Program-made: the position numbers and the translations under genes
The notes under the pieces: generated by a model
Database searches by the model: none
What the model saw: only the letters and a program-made list of their open reading frames with translations
Told to the model about the DNA's origin: nothing
Shown here: positions 4,464 through 6,094 of the stretch, piece after piece
How the letters are laid out: every line of letters starts with the position of its first letter
How positions within the stretch are numbered: position 1 is the first letter of the stretch
DNA from: UBA927 sp964367095
Lineage (GTDB): Bacteria > Patescibacteriota > Microgenomatia > UBA10105 > UBA927
DNA: 6,094 bases
Assembly: GCA_964367095.1 (NCBI GenBank)
Contig: CAYIXE010000049.1
Location: 1-6,094 of the forward strand
Direction of reading: 5' to 3'

Positions 4464-5310
4464 AGATAGAAGCGAGGAAATCAAGCGTCTTTTGCCGTCT
4501 GACCATGTTTACAATGTAGTATTTTTGTTCCTCAAATTGTTTCTTTTCTGCATCGGTTTTTGCGGTTTCGAGTATCTTGGTTAAATCTTGGTCTTCTACT
4601 GTAATTTTTTCTCTGTCAGCAATTATTTCCAATGTAAATTCAAGGGATAATACCCTTGTCGCGTTTGCCGTGTATTCCTGGCGAACCGACTCAGCAGTGC
4701 GGTTGGTTGAAGCAAGGTATTGCTCTACTGTAAGCCCGAGTTTTTTGGTTTGATCCACAAGCTGAGAGAGCTGATGGGTCACTTCGTGCTCGATAAGAAC
4801 TGTCGGTATTGTGGCCTTTGTGAAACTCAAGACTTTGGTGAGTATTTCATCAAGCGTTGGTTTTTTGTCTTCTGGTTTTGGTTCTTCTTGGCCTGGAATA
4901 ATAAGTTTATTTGCTTTTTCTGATTTAAGTTCGTGAATTACTTTTTTGTATTCTCCTACTTCTACCACGGGTCTTTCACATGTTTTGGCCGTGATGGTCC
5001 AATCAGTATTTTCTTTAGCTTCTTTTAACTCTATTTGCGGTGTTAGGATAGGTCGTAGATTATGTTCTTTGACCGTGTCAGCATAGACTTTGGGTACTAG
5101 TCTTTTGATCGCTTCCTCATATACCGTATTCTTATTGAGGGTGTCCTCTACCATCTTTCTTGGCGCTTTGCCTTTGCGAAATCCCTTAAGTTCTGTCTCT
5201 TTGACAAAATCGTCAATCACTACTTCGTAGGTCGCCTGTATTGTTTTCCAAGGGATGGAGAATGTAAGTTCGATAGTGCCGTCAGCAGATACAGTTTTCG
5301 TCGAAGTCAT
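4462..5310 (-). CDS. tig: Trigger factor lacking the PPIase domain
   Basis: This ribosome-bound chaperone meets nascent chains at the exit tunnel. The N-terminal ribosome-binding domain (1-115) carries the signature G43-F-R-K-G-K-A-P50 at the same position as the FRK loop of E. coli trigger factor. It ends near PVVEVGEYK (114-122). Residues 123-152 are a charged, proline-rich linker (QEEPKPEDKKP) where the FKBP-type PPIase domain of about 100 residues would normally sit. The C-terminal chaperone domain follows (about 153-282), with IPTVLIEHEVTHQLSQL and several amphipathic helices. At 282 residues it is much shorter than the usual 430 or so. The gene has its own promoter with the start predicted at the ATG. 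It is not linked here to clpP or clpX, its common neighbours. Confidence 0.9.
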   Translation of the reverse strand: MTSTKTVSADGTIELTFSIPWKTIQATYEVVIDDFVKETELKGFRKGKAPRKMVEDTLNKNTVYEEAIKRLVPKVYADTVKEHNLRPILTPQIELKEAKENTDWTITAKTCERPVVEVGEYKKVIHELKSEKANKLIIPGQEEPKPEDKKPTLDEILTKVLSFTKATIPTVLIEHEVTHQLSQLVDQTKKLGLTVEQYLASTNRTAESVRQEYTANATRVLSLEFTLEIIADREKITVEDQDLTKILETAKTDAEKKQFEEQKYYIVNMVRRQKTLDFLASI

Positions 5311-5316
5311 TGAGTG

Positions 5317-5346
5317 AGTGTATCACACGACCTAGTTAGCTGCCAA
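5317..5346 (-). promoter_or_regulatory. Promoter of the trigger factor gene
   Basis: -35 TTGGCA (5346-5341), an 18-bp spacer and -10 TACACT (5322-5317) with an extended TGn motif predict +1 at or next to the A of the ATG (5310), giving a leaderless message. Confidence 0.55.
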
Positions 5347-5370
5347 GACGTACGTTAGACATCTTTTGGG

Positions 5371-5387
5371 CTTATTATGCTAATAAG
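5371..5387 (-). terminator. A/T-rich hairpin at the end of the toxin gene
   Basis: The perfect palindrome CTTATTA-TGC-TAATAAG spans the toxin stop codon (5377-5375). The stem is A/T-rich and no U-tract follows on the minus strand, so it is at best a weak terminator. Confidence 0.25.
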
Positions 5388-5755
5388 GTTATAGCATTTT
5401 GAGTAATAAAGTTTATATGCCCATATATTTGATTCTTGGAGGATTTAGTCAAAAAAGCACTTAGTCTCGTATCTATCTGCTCACTAGACATATTTGGAGA
5501 AATACCAACTACTCCGGAATCTTTTGTAAGAACGAAATTTAAAAAATCTTTTTTATTTATCGTTACTACAATACTTTTCATTTTAATTCCTATGGCCATA
5601 ACTTCACTGTCTAAAATAGTTTTCGTAGATGATTTTTTATGAAAATCATGAATCACATGTTTAACGATATAACGACCATTTAATCTGGGAAATGAGGTTC
5701 TAGGAGGAAGATTCTCATCTAGAAGGAGCTTAAATTTATAAAGTTTGCGAGGCAT
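5375..5755 (-). CDS. DUF5615 PIN-like toxin
   Basis: This is a predicted PIN-like ribonuclease toxin of a VapC-related pair. LLLD13-E-N-L-P-P is the first acidic motif of DUF5615. D49-S-E-V (49-52) and S-I-V-V-T65-I-N-K-K-D70-F (61-71) correspond to the second and third. GVVGISPN (81-88) is a conserved strand and turn. The third motif is usually TxDxDF; here the first of those Asp is Asn67 and one residue is added, a variant I recall in part of the family, so loss of activity cannot be assumed. At 126 residues it is near normal length. It overlaps the antitoxin gene by 20 bases, which implies coupled translation. The target RNA is unknown. Confidence 0.85.
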   Translation of the reverse strand: MPRKLYKFKLLLDENLPPRTSFPRLNGRYIVKHVIHDFHKKSSTKTILDSEVMAIGIKMKSIVVTINKKDFLNFVLTKDSGVVGISPNMSSEQIDTRLSAFLTKSSKNQIYGHINFITQNAITLLA

Positions 5756-5945
5756 AGCTCTGTGCCACTTCTTCTAACACTTCATTTAGTTTATTTAAAC
5801 TTACTTGAGGATATTCTTGTTGTATAGCTTCTACAGTATACCCGTCCTTAAGTAGGTATATAATTCTGGCAACAGGAATCCTCGTGCCTGATATAACAGG
5901 AGTTCCACCTAGGATTTGAGAGTCACAAGTAATATTTTTTGACAT
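5736..5945 (-). CDS. DUF433 antitoxin (VapB45-like)
   Basis: The 69-residue protein carries the DUF433 core: I-T-C-D-S-Q-I-L-G-G-T-P-V-I-S-G-T-R-I-P (5-24), followed by a helix-turn-helix-like stretch VARIIYLLKDGYTVEAIQQEYP. The family binds DNA and neutralises DUF5615 toxins encoded next to it. It probably represses its own promoter. The start chosen is the ATG at 5945 (MSKNIT). An in-frame TTG at 5966 would add seven residues outside the family domain. No Shine-Dalgarno sequence is visible. The gene is first in the operon, with the mobile-element end just beyond its promoter. Confidence 0.88.
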   Translation of the reverse strand: MSKNITCDSQILGGTPVISGTRIPVARIIYLLKDGYTVEAIQQEYPQVSLNKLNEVLEEVAQSYASQTL

Positions 5946-5987
5946 AATTAACTTAATGTAAATCAACTTTAGATCGTCGACTGGTTT

Positions 5988-6017
5988 AGTCTATCAACTT
6001 CCCTGACTTCTTGTCAA
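5988..6017 (-). promoter_or_regulatory. Promoter of the toxin-antitoxin operon
   Basis: A perfect -35 TTGACA (6017-6012), an 18-bp spacer and -10 TAGACT (5993-5988) predict a start near 5981. A short inverted repeat GACT-GGTTT-AGTC (5979-5991) overlaps the -10 and could be part of an operator. The -35 lies 24 bp from the mobile-element end at 6041. Confidence 0.6.
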
Positions 6018-6040
6018 TCATTTATACCGAGTTCAAGATC

Positions 6041-6094
6041 TGTAAACTGACTTCTCAATTTTCGGGAGTTTCTGATTTCTCAGTTTTCGTTTGA
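6041..6094. mobile_element. End of a second element of the same transposon family (runs off the right edge)
   Basis: The end starts TGTAAACTGA and contains TGACTTCTCAATTTTC (6048-6063) and TGATTTCTCAGTTTTC (6073-6088), spaced 25 bp. This is the same composite terminus as both ends of the 193-bp element, in the orientation of its left end, so the body lies beyond 6094. Whether it encodes a transposase cannot be seen here. Confidence 0.75.

Noticed and set aside
4393..4923. Plus-strand frames opposite the trigger factor gene
   Set aside because: Composition is that of a shadow frame; no promoter or recognisable domain.
5946..5966. TTG start at 5966 for the antitoxin
   Set aside because: It adds only residues outside the DUF433 domain and a normal ATG follows at 5945.

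Overview
The window looks like a stretch of a small-genome bacterium of the Candidate Phyla Radiation (Patescibacteria). This rests on gene content: a trigger factor without its PPIase domain, a protein matching my recollection of the CPR-associated DUF5660 family, a threonyl-tRNA synthetase without a TGS domain, a tRNA without encoded CCA, and small toxin-antitoxin pairs. No database search was possible, so the lineage is an inference. Every gene I can support is on the minus strand, so transcription runs from high to low coordinates.

In transcription order: (1) 6041-6094, the end of a mobile element that runs off the right edge. (2) 5945-5375, a DUF433 antitoxin overlapping a DUF5615 PIN-like toxin. 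(3) 5310-4462, a short trigger factor, followed by a strong hairpin and a second one. (4) 4310-3711, a DUF5660-like protein. (5) 3655-3582, tRNA-Val(CAC), then a 3'-half tRNA remnant, then a WecE/RffA-type sugar aminotransferase (3543-2398) and a membrane-anchored FAM173-like methyltransferase (2393-1869). These probably form one transcription unit. (6) 1856-1516, a 67-residue protein overlapping a truncated AbiEii-type nucleotidyltransferase. (7) 1274-1466, a 193-bp element without coding capacity, with composite terminal inverted repeats and a perfect 16-bp flanking direct repeat. (8) 1198-890, an unrecognised 102-residue protein. (9) a structured leader of about 130 nt and the 5' part of thrS, which leaves the window at the left edge.

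Housekeeping functions (ThrRS, trigger factor, tRNA-Val) are mixed with accessory ones (one toxin-antitoxin pair, one broken AbiE-like pair, two ends of the same transposon family). The mobile-element ends share a two-part terminus, TGTAA followed by two TGAnnTCTCA-type repeats about 25 bp apart. In both cases the end lies exactly 24 bp from the -35 box of a promoter that reads away from the element.

Promoters are easy to read, and several -10 boxes lie only 6-9 bases before the start codon. I see essentially no Shine-Dalgarno sequences, which suggests much leaderless translation. The long folded thrS leader is the clear exception and probably has a regulatory role. The most novel-looking items are the mini-transposon family and the thrS leader.
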